Assembly (NCBI RefSeq): GCF_900104675.1
Contig: NZ_LT629945.1
Span: 1,788,756 to 1,852,755 of the forward strand
Length of the DNA: 64,000 nucleotides
Direction: 5' to 3'
Source of the DNA: Angelakisella massiliensis
Lineage (GTDB): Bacteria > Bacillota > Clostridia > Oscillospirales > Ruminococcaceae
Part shown: piece by piece, positions 41,633 to 50,531 of the stretch
Layout of the letters: every line of letters starts with the position of its first letter
Position numbering within the stretch: the first letter of the stretch is position 1
Program-made: the position numbers and the translations under genes
The notes under the pieces: model-generated
Databases searched by the model: none
The model's input: only the letters and a program-made list of their open reading frames with translations
What the model was told of the DNA's origin: nothing

Positions 41633-42892
41633 ATGGACTTATCAACCATCATTATCGTGATCCTGTTGCTGGCGGCTTCCGCCTTTTTCTCCGCCAGTGA
41701 GACGGCTTTTTCTTCCGTCAATCTCCTGCGTCTGAAAAACATGGCCGAGGAGGGCAATCAGAAGGCGCGTACCGCAACAAAGATCGCGGCTGAGTTTGAT
41801 AAGATGCTTTCTACCATTCTGATCGGTAATAACCTGGTGAATATCGCCATTTCCTCTTTGGTGACTGTGATTGCCACCACCTATTTCGGCGGCAGCGGTG
41901 TGGCGATCGCCACCGGTGTGGCCGCGATTCTGATTTTGACTTTCGGCGAAATCATGCCGAAAAGCCTGGCGAAGGAAAACAGTGAGACGGTTGTGCTGTT
42001 TACAGCGCCTATTCTTCATTTTCTGATGAAGATCTTTACCCCCATCAGTTTTATTTTCATCAAGCTTCGCGGCCTGTTCAGCAAGGGGGATCAAAATGGC
42101 AAGCAGCCCACCATTACCGAGCAGGAACTGCTGTATATGCTCAATACCATTGAGCAGGAGGGTGTGCTGGAGAGCCAGGAAAAGGATCTGGTCCAGTCGG
42201 CGCTGGAGTTTGACGAGACCACCGTTCAGGAGATCCTTACCCCCCGGGTGAATCTGGTGGCCTTTGATATCGAGGACAGTCAGGAAGAAATTCTGAAGAT
42301 CATCACTACCGAACGTTATTCCAGAATCCCTGTTTATGAGGAAACCATCGATAATATCGTTGGACTGGTTCAGTCCCGGGATATTCTGGAGGAGATGCTC
42401 CAGGGGAAAAAGGCTGATCTGCGCAAGCTGATGACCGATGTGATGTTTATCCATCGCACCATGAAAATTTCCAAGCTGCTGGGTGAGTTTCAAAAGAAAA
42501 AGAGCCATCTGGCTGTGGTCATCGATGACTACGGCGGTACCCTGGGCATTGTCACCATGGAGGACTTGCTGGAAGAGCTGGTGGGTGAGATTTGGGACGA
42601 GGATGACGAAGTAGTCACGGAGCTGACCAATCTGGGAGACAATACCTACCTGGTCAGCGGCGATATGAATATTCACGAGTTCTTTGACGAGATTGGTTAC
42701 GCGCCCAAGGGCTTTGACAGCAGCTACAACACCATGAACGGCTGGGCGCTGGAGCAGCTGGAGCATATTCCTCAGGTGGGCGAGAGCTTTACTTATGCCG
42801 GGCTGACAGTTACGGTGAAGGAAATGGATGACCAGCGGGTGACAAAGCTGCTGGTGAAGCGGGAAATAGCGGAGCCGATGGAAGAGGAATAA
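41633..42892 (+). CDS. CNNM/CorC-family membrane protein with CBS pair (hemolysin-like)
   Basis: 419 residues from ATG 41633; a TTG at 41624 closer to AGTGGAG is an alternative start. A DUF21/CNNM membrane domain (about 1-180, including ASAFFSASETAFSSVNLLRLK) is followed by two CBS motifs (ILTPRVNLVAFDIEDSQEEIL; DVMFIHRTMKISKLLGEF) and a C-terminal CorC_HlyC domain (VSGDMNIHEFFDEIG). The family is linked to magnesium export, and the old name hemolysin is misleading. It probably forms its own unit. Confidence 0.9.
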   Translation: MDLSTIIIVILLLAASAFFSASETAFSSVNLLRLKNMAEEGNQKARTATKIAAEFDKMLSTILIGNNLVNIAISSLVTVIATTYFGGSGVAIATGVAAILILTFGEIMPKSLAKENSETVVLFTAPILHFLMKIFTPISFIFIKLRGLFSKGDQNGKQPTITEQELLYMLNTIEQEGVLESQEKDLVQSALEFDETTVQEILTPRVNLVAFDIEDSQEEILKIITTERYSRIPVYEETIDNIVGLVQSRDILEEMLQGKKADLRKLMTDVMFIHRTMKISKLLGEFQKKKSHLAVVIDDYGGTLGIVTMEDLLEELVGEIWDEDDEVVTELTNLGDNTYLVSGDMNIHEFFDEIGYAPKGFDSSYNTMNGWALEQLEHIPQVGESFTYAGLTVTVKEMDDQRVTKLLVKREIAEPMEEE

Positions 42893-43073
42893 GGCTGCGG
42901 AAGCAGGCCATGGGGAAAAAATCTATTCTGGGAACAGATGGCTCCTTCTTGCTTTCGGAAGCGGGAGCAGAGATTCTGAATTTATTTCTGCGAAAACTTT
43001 TCTCTTAGGACCGGCACCTGTGTGATTCCTTATTTCAGAGAAGCAACTACACAAAGCAAAGGAAGCTGTGGCA

Positions 43074-43868
43074 ATGGAAATCCAAAATGCTCATCGGGTA
43101 GTGGTTAAGGTAGGCACTTCCACATTGACCCATAAAACAGGACATATCAATATCCGCCTGATGGAACGGCTGGTGAAGGTACTGGCTGACCTGAAAAATC
43201 AAGGCTTGGAGCTGGTGCTGGTCACTTCGGGAGCCATAGGCGTCGGTGTGGGAAAGCTGGGACTGCCTTCCAGACCATCGGATATCCCAGGCAAGCAGGC
43301 TGCGGCCGCGGTAGGCCAATGCGAGCTGATGTATTTATATGATAAATATTTTTCCGAATACAATCATACGGTAGCGCAGGTGCTTTTGACCCGCTATTCT
43401 CTGGCCAAAGAGGATGGGGAAGAAAATGTCCACAACACCTTTGAGGCGCTGCTGAGAATGGGTGCGATCCCTGTTGTCAACGAAAATGACACCGTAGCTA
43501 CCGATGAGATCCGCTTTGGCGACAATGATACTCTTTCCGCCTATGTGGCCCGGTTTATTTCCGCCGACAGTCTGGTGCTGCTCACTGATATTGACGGACT
43601 GTACACGGCCAATCCGGCGCTGGACCCCAACGCCACACTGGTGACTGAGGTGACAGAGGTGGATGATCAGCTGATGGAAACAGCAGGAGGCGCAGGCAGC
43701 AGCCTGGGTACCGGCGGCATGGTCACAAAGCTTCAGGCGGCACGGATCGCCACCCAGGCAGGGACGGATATGTATATCATTAATGGCAAAAATCCGGAGG
43801 GCCTGTATGATTTGTTGGAAGGCAAACAGGTGGGGACCCATTTTGCAGCCTGCGCGGCTATGAGCTGA
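43074..43868 (+). CDS. proB: Glutamate 5-kinase, short form without PUA domain
   Basis: 264 residues. ATG 43074 is favoured by GGAAG 8 bases before it; a GTG at 43068 is also in frame. Amino-acid-kinase motifs include VVVKVGTSTLTHKTGHIN, LVTSGAIGVGVGKLG, VNENDTVATDEIRFGDNDTLSA and GTGGMVTKLQAARIA. The C-terminal PUA domain of E. coli ProB (about 100 residues) is missing, which is common in Firmicutes. It makes glutamyl-5-phosphate for proline synthesis, 19 bases before proA. Confidence 0.95.
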   Translation: MEIQNAHRVVVKVGTSTLTHKTGHINIRLMERLVKVLADLKNQGLELVLVTSGAIGVGVGKLGLPSRPSDIPGKQAAAAVGQCELMYLYDKYFSEYNHTVAQVLLTRYSLAKEDGEENVHNTFEALLRMGAIPVVNENDTVATDEIRFGDNDTLSAYVARFISADSLVLLTDIDGLYTANPALDPNATLVTEVTEVDDQLMETAGGAGSSLGTGGMVTKLQAARIATQAGTDMYIINGKNPEGLYDLLEGKQVGTHFAACAAMS

Positions 43869-43887
43869 TAGGAAAGGAGCGGGGCAG

Positions 43888-45144
43888 ATGGATGCCAAGG
43901 AAGCAATGAAACTGCTGGGACAGCGGGCCAAAGCCGCATCCCGGCAGCTGATGATTACCGGTTCTGCGGCGAAGGACCGGGCTCTGCGGCAGATCGCGGA
44001 GGATCTGCTGATCCATCAGGAGGAGATTCTGGCTGCCAACCGGCAGGACCTGGACAACGGAGAAGCCAACGGCATCCGTCCGGTGATGCTGGACCGTCTT
44101 CGCCTGACAAAGGAGCGGCTGGAAAGCATTGCCGCCAGTGTGCGCGAAGTAGCGGCGCTCCCTGATCCTGTGGGAGAGGTGCTGGATGGCAGTGTCCGTC
44201 CCAACGGACTGGAGATCCAAAAGGTGCGGGTCCCCATGGGGGTCATCGGCATTATTTATGAATCCCGGCCCAATGTGACAGTAGACGCGGCGGCTCTCTG
44301 CCTGAAATCAGGTAATGCCTGTATTCTTCGGGGCGGTAAGGAAGCTATTGCCACCAACACCGCTTTGGCTCATGTGATGGGCCGGTCCCTGGAAAAGGCG
44401 GGACTGCCTGGGGATTCTGTGCTGCTGGTGGAGGATACTTCCCGGGAGTGTGCCAGGGAGATGATGCGCCTCAATGGTCTGATCGATGTGCTCATTCCCC
44501 GGGGCGGCGGCGGCCTGATCCGATCTGTGGTGGAAAACGCCACCGTTCCGGTGATCCAGACGGGCGAGGGCAATTGCCATATTTATGTGGATAGCCCCTG
44601 CGATCTGGAAATGGCGATACAGGTGACAGTCAACGCCAAATGTTCCCGGCCCTCGGTGTGCAACGCAGCTGAGACGCTGCTGGTCCATCGGGATGTGGCG
44701 GAGGCATTCCTGCCCCGGTGCAAAAAGGAGCTGGACCGGTATCATACCCAGCTGCGGGGCTGTTCCGAGACCTGCCGTATTCTGGGGGAGGATGTGATCC
44801 CCGCCACAGAGGAGGATTACGCCACCGAGTATAACGACTATATTTTGGCGGTGCGGGTGGTAGACAGCCTGGAACAGGCCATGGAGCATATTGCCCGGTA
44901 TTCCACCGGCCACTCTGAAGCTATTCTCACCAGTGATTACAGCCACAGCCGGAAATTTACCGCCGGTGTGGATGCGGCTGCGGTTTATGTCAACGCTTCC
45001 ACCCGCTTCACTGATGGTGGGGAGTTCGGCCTGGGGGCGGAGATCGGTATTTCCACCCAGAAGCTGCACGCCCGGGGGCCTATGGGCCTGCGGGAGCTGA
45101 CCACCGTCAAATATCTTGTTCTGGGCAGCGGACAAATCCGCTGA
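43888..45144 (+). CDS. proA: Glutamate-5-semialdehyde dehydrogenase
   Basis: 418 residues. Aldehyde-dehydrogenase fold with IYESRPNVTVDAAALCLKSGN, GGKEAIATNTAL, and the catalytic-cysteine region VNAKCSRPSVCNAAETLLVH. The glutamyl-phosphate-reductase signature VYVNASTRFTDGGEFGLGAEIG is near the C-terminus. It reduces the ProB product to the semialdehyde, which cyclises toward proline. AAGGAG precedes the ATG. Confidence 0.96.
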   Translation: MDAKEAMKLLGQRAKAASRQLMITGSAAKDRALRQIAEDLLIHQEEILAANRQDLDNGEANGIRPVMLDRLRLTKERLESIAASVREVAALPDPVGEVLDGSVRPNGLEIQKVRVPMGVIGIIYESRPNVTVDAAALCLKSGNACILRGGKEAIATNTALAHVMGRSLEKAGLPGDSVLLVEDTSRECAREMMRLNGLIDVLIPRGGGGLIRSVVENATVPVIQTGEGNCHIYVDSPCDLEMAIQVTVNAKCSRPSVCNAAETLLVHRDVAEAFLPRCKKELDRYHTQLRGCSETCRILGEDVIPATEEDYATEYNDYILAVRVVDSLEQAMEHIARYSTGHSEAILTSDYSHSRKFTAGVDAAAVYVNASTRFTDGGEFGLGAEIGISTQKLHARGPMGLRELTTVKYLVLGSGQIR

Positions 45145-45168
45145 GCCTGATGAACAAAGGAGGTTCCC

Positions 45169-46143
45169 ATGAGTTCCAACGCATCCAACAAAAGCAGACG
45201 CAATCGTTATGCCGCACCCATCGGCGGGGTGTTCATCATCCTGTGTATCGTGGGCTTTTTCACCGTGGTGGCGGCTTGTTTCAATCTTACCCGCAGCATT
45301 TTGGATAATTCCAGCCAGAAGCAGGAGTATGAGGAAATGCTGCTGCCGGTGGTCATGTTTGACCCGCCTCCCTTTGAGGACCCGGTGAATCTGCGGGATA
45401 CCGATCTGCTCCAGTACAGCATCTGGGCTACTGTTTTAGGGGAAAAGCGAGATACTTATGAATATGATGATGACCTTTCCCTGGTGGTCCCTTCCAGCGA
45501 TGTGGACATGACAGCCTATCATCTGTTTGGGCCTGATGTCACCCTCAAGCATGATTCCTTTGGTGACTATGAGATCAGCTATTATTATGAGGAAGCTACA
45601 AAATCCTATCATGTGCCGGTAACGACAATGACCGGATTTTACATTCCCAGTGTGGAAGAGATCGTCAAAAAGGGTGATGTGATCCAGCTGAAGGTAGGCT
45701 ATATCCCTCCCAACAACGCCTTGAATGTGGATTTCAGCGGCAAGGGCAACAGTGAACCTGCCCCGGATAAATATATGACCTATGAACTGCATAAGGGTAA
45801 AGATGGTTACTATTTGTATGCCATCAAGGATGTGGAAGGAGCCACATTCCTCACCGGCAGCGATGCAGTGCTTCCTGACGATCTGCTGGCGCAGTCGGAG
45901 ACCGGAGATGCCGCAATGCCCGAGGATCCCACCGTTTCTGATCCCGGCAGCAGCCTGACGGAGGACGGCAGTTCCTCAGACGGTGAGGAGAGCGCCGCCG
46001 AAAATGAAGAGGAAACCGAAGAGGAAAGCGGCGAAGGCGAGGAGGAATCCTCAGAGGCAGAGGAACAGTCTGATTCTTCTGAAGATGAGGAGAGTGAAGA
46101 TGGTTCCTCGGAATCGGTATTTTCCGGTCCTGTAGAGGGCTGA
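45169..46143 (+). CDS. Membrane-anchored protein with acidic Ser/Glu tail, unknown
   Basis: 324 residues. A basic N-terminus (NASNKSRRNRYA) and one membrane segment (VFIILCIVGFFTVVAACF, about residues 21-38) anchor the protein. An extracytoplasmic domain of some 200 residues follows. The last 70 residues are almost only Glu, Ser, Asp and Gly. It begins 24 bases after proA with AAAGGAGG. I do not recognise the domain. The acidic tail may bind cations or keep the protein extended at the surface. Confidence 0.6.
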   Translation: MSSNASNKSRRNRYAAPIGGVFIILCIVGFFTVVAACFNLTRSILDNSSQKQEYEEMLLPVVMFDPPPFEDPVNLRDTDLLQYSIWATVLGEKRDTYEYDDDLSLVVPSSDVDMTAYHLFGPDVTLKHDSFGDYEISYYYEEATKSYHVPVTTMTGFYIPSVEEIVKKGDVIQLKVGYIPPNNALNVDFSGKGNSEPAPDKYMTYELHKGKDGYYLYAIKDVEGATFLTGSDAVLPDDLLAQSETGDAAMPEDPTVSDPGSSLTEDGSSSDGEESAAENEEETEEESGEGEEESSEAEEQSDSSEDEESEDGSSESVFSGPVEG

Positions 46144-46215
46144 CAGCCATTTTACGGAGGCTATGAGAAGAAATCTCAAAGTTCTCCCAGCTTTCAAAAT
46201 GACCCTATAAATTGC

Positions 46216-46256
46216 ACAAACGCCATGAAAGGAGCAGATTCTTTCATGGCGTTTGT
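46216..46256 (+). terminator. Long hairpin after the acidic-tail protein gene
   Basis: A perfect 15-bp stem ACAAACGCCATGAAA (46216-46230) and TTTCATGGCGTTTGT (46242-46256), loop 11, followed by ATATATATAC. It probably terminates the proBA unit. Confidence 0.7.
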
Positions 46257-46324
46257 ATATATACAGAATGGTGGAAGAGGAAGGAGACGAACAGAAAATA
46301 TTTTCGCTTTGCCCTCTGTGCCTC

Positions 46325-46353
46325 TTTACAAAAGGACAAAAAAAGAGTAGAAT
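46325..46353 (+). promoter_or_regulatory. Promoter of the dehydrogenase-aminotransferase unit
   Basis: TTTACA (46325-46330), a 17-bp spacer and TAGAAT (46348-46353). Confidence 0.55.
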
Positions 46354-46419
46354 CTGATTTATAATTATTCGATAAAAAAGAATAACTAATCATTATATTC
46401 AGGAAAGAATGTGACGGAA

Positions 46420-47352
46420 ATGATAAAACCCAGAAAAGCTGCCATTGTTGGCATTGGTCATGTGGGCAGCCATGTGGCGTCTGCGCTGGTGACCCAGGGA
46501 TTGGTCAGCGAATTGGTACTTATTGATACGGACCGGGCCAAGGCGGAAGCCCATGGAGCGGATCTGGCGGATACCATCTGCTGGATGCCCCATTCAGCCC
46601 GGGTGTGGGCGGGAGATTACAGTGACTGTGCCGACGCGGAGCTGATGATCATCTCGGCCAGCGGTCCCATTTTTAAAGAGGATCGTTTGGAGGAGCTGGC
46701 GGGCAGTCTGGATACCATGGATGAGATTGCGCCCCATATTCTGGAATGCGGCTTCCAGGGACTGATCATGGTTATCACCAATCCTGTGGATGTGGTGGCT
46801 TCCTATCTGCGGCGGAAACTGGGCTTTGGACCGGACCGCGTTTTTGGCAGCGGTACCACCTTGGATTCCGGTCGTCTGCGGCGGAATATCGCCCAGGCTT
46901 TGGGTGTATCTCCCATGAGTGTGGAGGCCTGGGTGCTGGGGGAGCATGGGGATTCTCAGATGATTCCCTGGAGCCGGGTCACAGTAGGGGGACAGCCGTT
47001 GGAGCTGGCGCCGGGAGGAAAGGAACTGGACCGGCAGGAGATTTGGGAAAAAACCATGAAAGCGGGCTGGAACATCGTTTTGGGCAAAGGCTCCACCGAG
47101 TTTGGTATTGGGGCTGCCGCGGCGCAGATCGTTCGGGCCATCTTTTTTGATGAGAAGCGGATTTTGCCGGTATCGGTGCTGCTGGATGGGGTCTGCGGAC
47201 AGCAGGGTATCCATGCCAGTGTTCCGGTATGCCTTGGCGCTGGGGGACCGGAGCGCATCTGTATGCCCATCATGGCGCAGGAGGAAGAGCAGGCATTTAT
47301 TCATTCCTGTGAGCGCCTGCGGGAGTTTGAACCTGCGCTCATCAACCGCTGA
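46420..47352 (+). CDS. Lactate/2-hydroxyacid dehydrogenase (LDH/MDH family)
   Basis: 310 residues from ATG 46420 with AGGAAAG upstream; a GTG at 46411 is too close to that site. The Rossmann motif VGIGHVGSHVAS, acidic ELVLIDTD, NPVDVVASYL and the active-site GEHGDSQ place it in the L-LDH/MDH family. The mobile substrate loop (ASGPIFKEDRLEEL) is shorter than in canonical LDH and lacks the usual Q-K-P-G, so the substrate may be a bulkier 2-oxo acid. It is paired with an aminotransferase 21 bases downstream, which suggests conversion of an amino acid to a 2-hydroxyacid. Confidence 0.82.
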   Translation: MIKPRKAAIVGIGHVGSHVASALVTQGLVSELVLIDTDRAKAEAHGADLADTICWMPHSARVWAGDYSDCADAELMIISASGPIFKEDRLEELAGSLDTMDEIAPHILECGFQGLIMVITNPVDVVASYLRRKLGFGPDRVFGSGTTLDSGRLRRNIAQALGVSPMSVEAWVLGEHGDSQMIPWSRVTVGGQPLELAPGGKELDRQEIWEKTMKAGWNIVLGKGSTEFGIGAAAAQIVRAIFFDEKRILPVSVLLDGVCGQQGIHASVPVCLGAGGPERICMPIMAQEEEQAFIHSCERLREFEPALINR

Positions 47353-47373
47353 GAGAAAAGGGAGGAAAAAATC

Positions 47374-48534
47374 ATGCGTTCACCGCTTATTGCCCGCCGC
47401 TACTGGGATGAGGAGCTCAATCCCATGATGACGGTGTTTGCCAGTAAGGGAAAATATGATGATGTCATTGATTTGAGCATCGGGGACCCGGATATTCCCA
47501 CCCCGCCGGGAATTATCGAAGCAGCCTTTGCCGATGCCCGCCTGGGCCATACCAAATATACCGATCCCAGAGGTTATCTGGAACTGCGGGAAGAAATCTG
47601 CCGCTTTTATGGGGAGGAGTACGGGGTACCGGTGACCCCGGACCGGGTGTTCGTCACCGCTTCCGGCTGCGCGGCCATGTATCTGGTGCTCCAGGCCATC
47701 CTCAACGAAGGGGAGGAAGTGATCATCCCTGAGCCTTACTTCTCCATTTATCCCGATCAGGTGCGTCTGTGCGGCGGTGTACCGGTAACGCTTCCCACCT
47801 ACCAGTCGGAAGGGTTCCGCATTGATATTCCCCGTCTGGAACAGCTGCTCACCCCCAAAACCCGGGCTATCATCCTTAACAGCCCCAACAATCCCAGCGG
47901 CGCCTGCCTCACCACAGAGAATATGGAGGAGATTGCGGCTTTCTGCAAGGCCCACGATGTGCTGGTGCTGGCGGATGATATTTACACCAACTTCTGCTAT
48001 CAGCAGCCCTTCACCCCAATTTTGGCTTTGCCGGGGATGGCGGAACGGACGGTAGTGATCAACAGTTTTTCCAAGAACTTTATTATGACCGGCTTCCGGA
48101 TCGGCAATATTGTCGCTCCCCCGGAGATTGCTTCCACTGTCCAGCGGATCAACGAGAGCGTTATTTACTGTGCTCCTTCCATTTCTCAGCGGGCAGCTCT
48201 GTGGGCGCTGCGCCACCGCAGTGAGATTGAACCGGAGATTCTGGAAATTTTCCGCCGCCGGATCACCTCTGCCGCCGGGCAGATGAACGCCATGAACAAG
48301 ATGTCGGTGCTGCCCCCTCAGGGAAGTATCTACCTGTTTCCGGATGTTTCCGCCACAGGATTAAGCAGTATGGAGGTGTGCCGCCGGCTGCTGGATGAAG
48401 CCCATGTCCTCACCCTGCCTGGTATCGCCTTTGGTGCCTCGGGAGAAGGACATCTGCGTATCGCCTGCACCGTATCGGAGGAGCGTATGACCGAGGCTTT
48501 GGAACGGGTCCGCCGTACCGGTCTGATGGATTGA
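47374..48534 (+). CDS. Class I/II PLP aminotransferase
   Basis: 386 residues. Fold-type I signatures: LSIGDPDIPTPPGIIEAAF, NSPNNPSGACLTTENM, a DDIYTNF stretch and INSFSKNFIMTGFRIGN with the PLP-binding Lys. It resembles PatA-type aromatic or aspartate aminotransferases. It follows the hydroxyacid dehydrogenase with GGAGG and probably shares its promoter. The amino donor and acceptor cannot be determined by eye. Confidence 0.9.
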   Translation: MRSPLIARRYWDEELNPMMTVFASKGKYDDVIDLSIGDPDIPTPPGIIEAAFADARLGHTKYTDPRGYLELREEICRFYGEEYGVPVTPDRVFVTASGCAAMYLVLQAILNEGEEVIIPEPYFSIYPDQVRLCGGVPVTLPTYQSEGFRIDIPRLEQLLTPKTRAIILNSPNNPSGACLTTENMEEIAAFCKAHDVLVLADDIYTNFCYQQPFTPILALPGMAERTVVINSFSKNFIMTGFRIGNIVAPPEIASTVQRINESVIYCAPSISQRAALWALRHRSEIEPEILEIFRRRITSAAGQMNAMNKMSVLPPQGSIYLFPDVSATGLSSMEVCRRLLDEAHVLTLPGIAFGASGEGHLRIACTVSEERMTEALERVRRTGLMD

Positions 48535-48558
48535 CCATTTTTTCTGACCATCATAAAG

Positions 48559-48608
48559 AAACAGCGTTGTCGCCCCGGTTTCAAGCCGGAGTGGACAGCG
48601 CTGTTTTT
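48559..48608 (+). terminator. Terminator of the aminotransferase unit
   Basis: AAACAGCG (48559-48566) and CGCTGTTT (48599-48606) enclose a second stem CCGG-CCGG, and the right arm runs on into further T residues. Confidence 0.7.
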
Positions 48609-48694
48609 GGTATCTTTTTCAGTGAAACATGGCAAGAAGGTGCGGCGGGATTTTTGTGTATGGAGCCGTCCCGCTTTATAGGCTGCAGTCAAGA

Positions 48695-48970
48695 TCATTT
48701 TTTCCAGATTTGGATGGCGCTGAGCAGCAGGTTAACGATCCCCAAAGCAAAGGTGATCCAGATGGCTTTGGCAAAGGCAAAAAAGAATGTTCCCCTGGTC
48801 CAGCTGCTTCCAAATACCCCGAAGGTGGACTGAAGGATGCTGTAGGAGGGGATGCCGTCCTGGAACTCCGGGATGAGGGTGTACAGAACATTCAGCCCCA
48901 GATCGATGGAAACAAAAAGGGAAAGGGCCAAAGCAGCCAGGAAAAAAATACGGATGGCTTTTAGTTTCAA
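48695..48970 (-). CDS. Small hydrophobic protein with two membrane segments, unknown
   Basis: 91 residues from TTG 48970, chosen because AAAGGA lies about 10 bases upstream; a GTG at 49012 would add 14 residues. Two hydrophobic segments (FFLAALALSLFVSIDLGLNVLY and FAFAKAIWITFALGIVNLLLSA) suggest a two-pass membrane protein with both ends inside. It lies alone on the minus strand between the aminotransferase and the NagD-like gene. No family recognised. Confidence 0.5.
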   Translation of the reverse strand: MKLKAIRIFFLAALALSLFVSIDLGLNVLYTLIPEFQDGIPSYSILQSTFGVFGSSWTRGTFFFAFAKAIWITFALGIVNLLLSAIQIWKK

Positions 48971-49106
48971 TATCAGCACGTCCTTTCTGATGTTTTGAGA
49001 GATTGATTTCACCTGTTAAAATAACGACGAAAAAGGGACATATATTTGTACATACATCGGTTTTATTCTGCACAAATTCGAGAGGATTTGTTTACAGGGA
49101 ATTTAC

Positions 49107-49135
49107 TTGCAGGTTTTTGGGTGATGTGCTATGAT
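49107..49135 (+). promoter_or_regulatory. Promoter of the NagD-like gene
   Basis: TTGCAG (49107-49112), a 17-bp spacer and TATGAT (49130-49135). Confidence 0.55.
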
Positions 49136-49179
49136 TTAGGCGTTGAAAGTTAGGCAACATGATGAAAGGAGAATTTGCC

Positions 49180-49974
49180 ATGGAAACTTTACGCAGTAAA
49201 AAAGGCTTTATTTGCGATATGGATGGCGTGATTTATCACGGAAATCGTCTTCTTCCCGGTGTTCGGGAATTTGTACAGTGGCTTTATGCAGAAGATAAGC
49301 GCTTTTTGTTCCTGACCAATTCCAGTGAGCGTTCTCCCAGGGAATTGCAGCAGAAACTGGCCCGGATGGGGCTGGAAGTGGATGAAAGCCATTTCTATAC
49401 AAGCGCTTTGGCTACCGCCCGGTTTATCAGCAGTCAGGCGCCAGGATGCAGCGCCTATGTGGTGGGCGGCCCCGGCTTGGTCAATGCCCTCTATGAGGCG
49501 GGCATCACCATGAACGATGTCAATCCTGATTATGTGGTGGTGGGGGAGACCCAGAACTACCATTACGATAACATTGTCAAGGCGGTGGAACTGGTGCGCA
49601 AGGGCGCCCGTCTCATCGGCACCAATACCGATTTGACCGGTCCCACCGAGAACGGCATCGTTCCCGCCTGCCGTGCGCTGGTGGCGCCCATTGAGCTTGC
49701 CACCGGCAAGTCCGCTTATTTTGTAGGTAAGCCCAACCCTCTGATGATGCGTACCGGACTGCGGATGCTGGGGGTCCACTCCGCCGAAGCGGTGATGATC
49801 GGCGACCGGATGGACACCGATATGATCGCTGGTATCGAAACCGGCCTGGACACGGTGCTGGTCCTCTCCGGCGTCACCACCAGGGAGGAGATTGAAAGCT
49901 ACCCCTACCGCCCCCGTCTGGTGCTGGACGGCGTGGGAGATATCCCTCCTCACGATCAGGAACAAGCCCAGTAA
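49180..49974 (+). CDS. HAD-IIA phosphatase, NagD-like
   Basis: 264 residues from ATG 49180 with AAAGGAG 7 bases before. HAD motif I CDMDGVIYHGNRLLPG, motif II FLTNSSERS, motif III Lys in GKPNPLMMRT and motif IV IGDRMDTDMIAGIETG are intact, with the type IIA cap between. Members dephosphorylate nucleotides, glycerol phosphate or 4-nitrophenyl phosphate; the physiological substrate is unknown here. Confidence 0.92.
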   Translation: METLRSKKGFICDMDGVIYHGNRLLPGVREFVQWLYAEDKRFLFLTNSSERSPRELQQKLARMGLEVDESHFYTSALATARFISSQAPGCSAYVVGGPGLVNALYEAGITMNDVNPDYVVVGETQNYHYDNIVKAVELVRKGARLIGTNTDLTGPTENGIVPACRALVAPIELATGKSAYFVGKPNPLMMRTGLRMLGVHSAEAVMIGDRMDTDMIAGIETGLDTVLVLSGVTTREEIESYPYRPRLVLDGVGDIPPHDQEQAQ

Positions 49975-50032
49975 AAGAAACCGTCCTCCGACGGGCCGAG
50001 ATTGCTGTAAAAAAGACTGTGCCGGTTTTGTA

Positions 50033-50407
50033 TCAGATTCCGGTATGGTCTTTTTTGCTGTTGAGCAAAGCGGATAATTCCTCCGGTTGGGGCTGCCAAC
50101 GGCATTTCTCCAGATCCACCCGGCCGTTTCCTAAAAAAGGGATGCCTTCCTTTTTCAGGAGCGCAGCCTGTTCAGGCCAATGGGGCGCGGTGCGTCCATC
50201 GGAAGCCACCACCCGATGACAGGGGAGATGAAGAAAAGCGGGAGCACGGCTCATGGCCTGTCCCACCATTCTGGCCCGCCGGGGATAGCCCAGCATTGCT
50301 GCCAGCTGCCCATAGCTGACAGCTTTTCCTTTTGGAATGAGAGCTGTCAGTCCATAGACTTGCCAGAAAAAATCCTCCCGGGCCAAAAAAATCCCTTCTT
50401 TCTCCAT
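50033..50407 (-). CDS. Methylated-DNA-cysteine methyltransferase-like (MGMT/ATL) domain protein
   Basis: 124 residues from ATG 50407, without a strong ribosome site; a TTG at LAREDF is another possible start. The helix-turn-helix KGKAVSYGQLAAMLGYPRRARMVGQAMS and the active-site PCHRVVASDGR identify the Ogt/MGMT DNA-binding domain. The cysteine is present, so alkyl transfer is possible; the missing N-terminal domain makes it like the short ATL/YbaZ group. It would recognise O6-alkylguanine. Confidence 0.85.
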   Translation of the reverse strand: MEKEGIFLAREDFFWQVYGLTALIPKGKAVSYGQLAAMLGYPRRARMVGQAMSRAPAFLHLPCHRVVASDGRTAPHWPEQAALLKKEGIPFLGNGRVDLEKCRWQPQPEELSALLNSKKDHTGI

Positions 50408-50531
50408 ACTTTTCTTTATCATATCATGGTAGAGGAAAGGCCGCAATAAGCAATAAAGGAATACAGGGAGCCTTCCGCGCGAAGCGAAAAGCCCCCTGTA
50501 TTCTTGTATGAGATCAATGTTTAAGAAGAAC

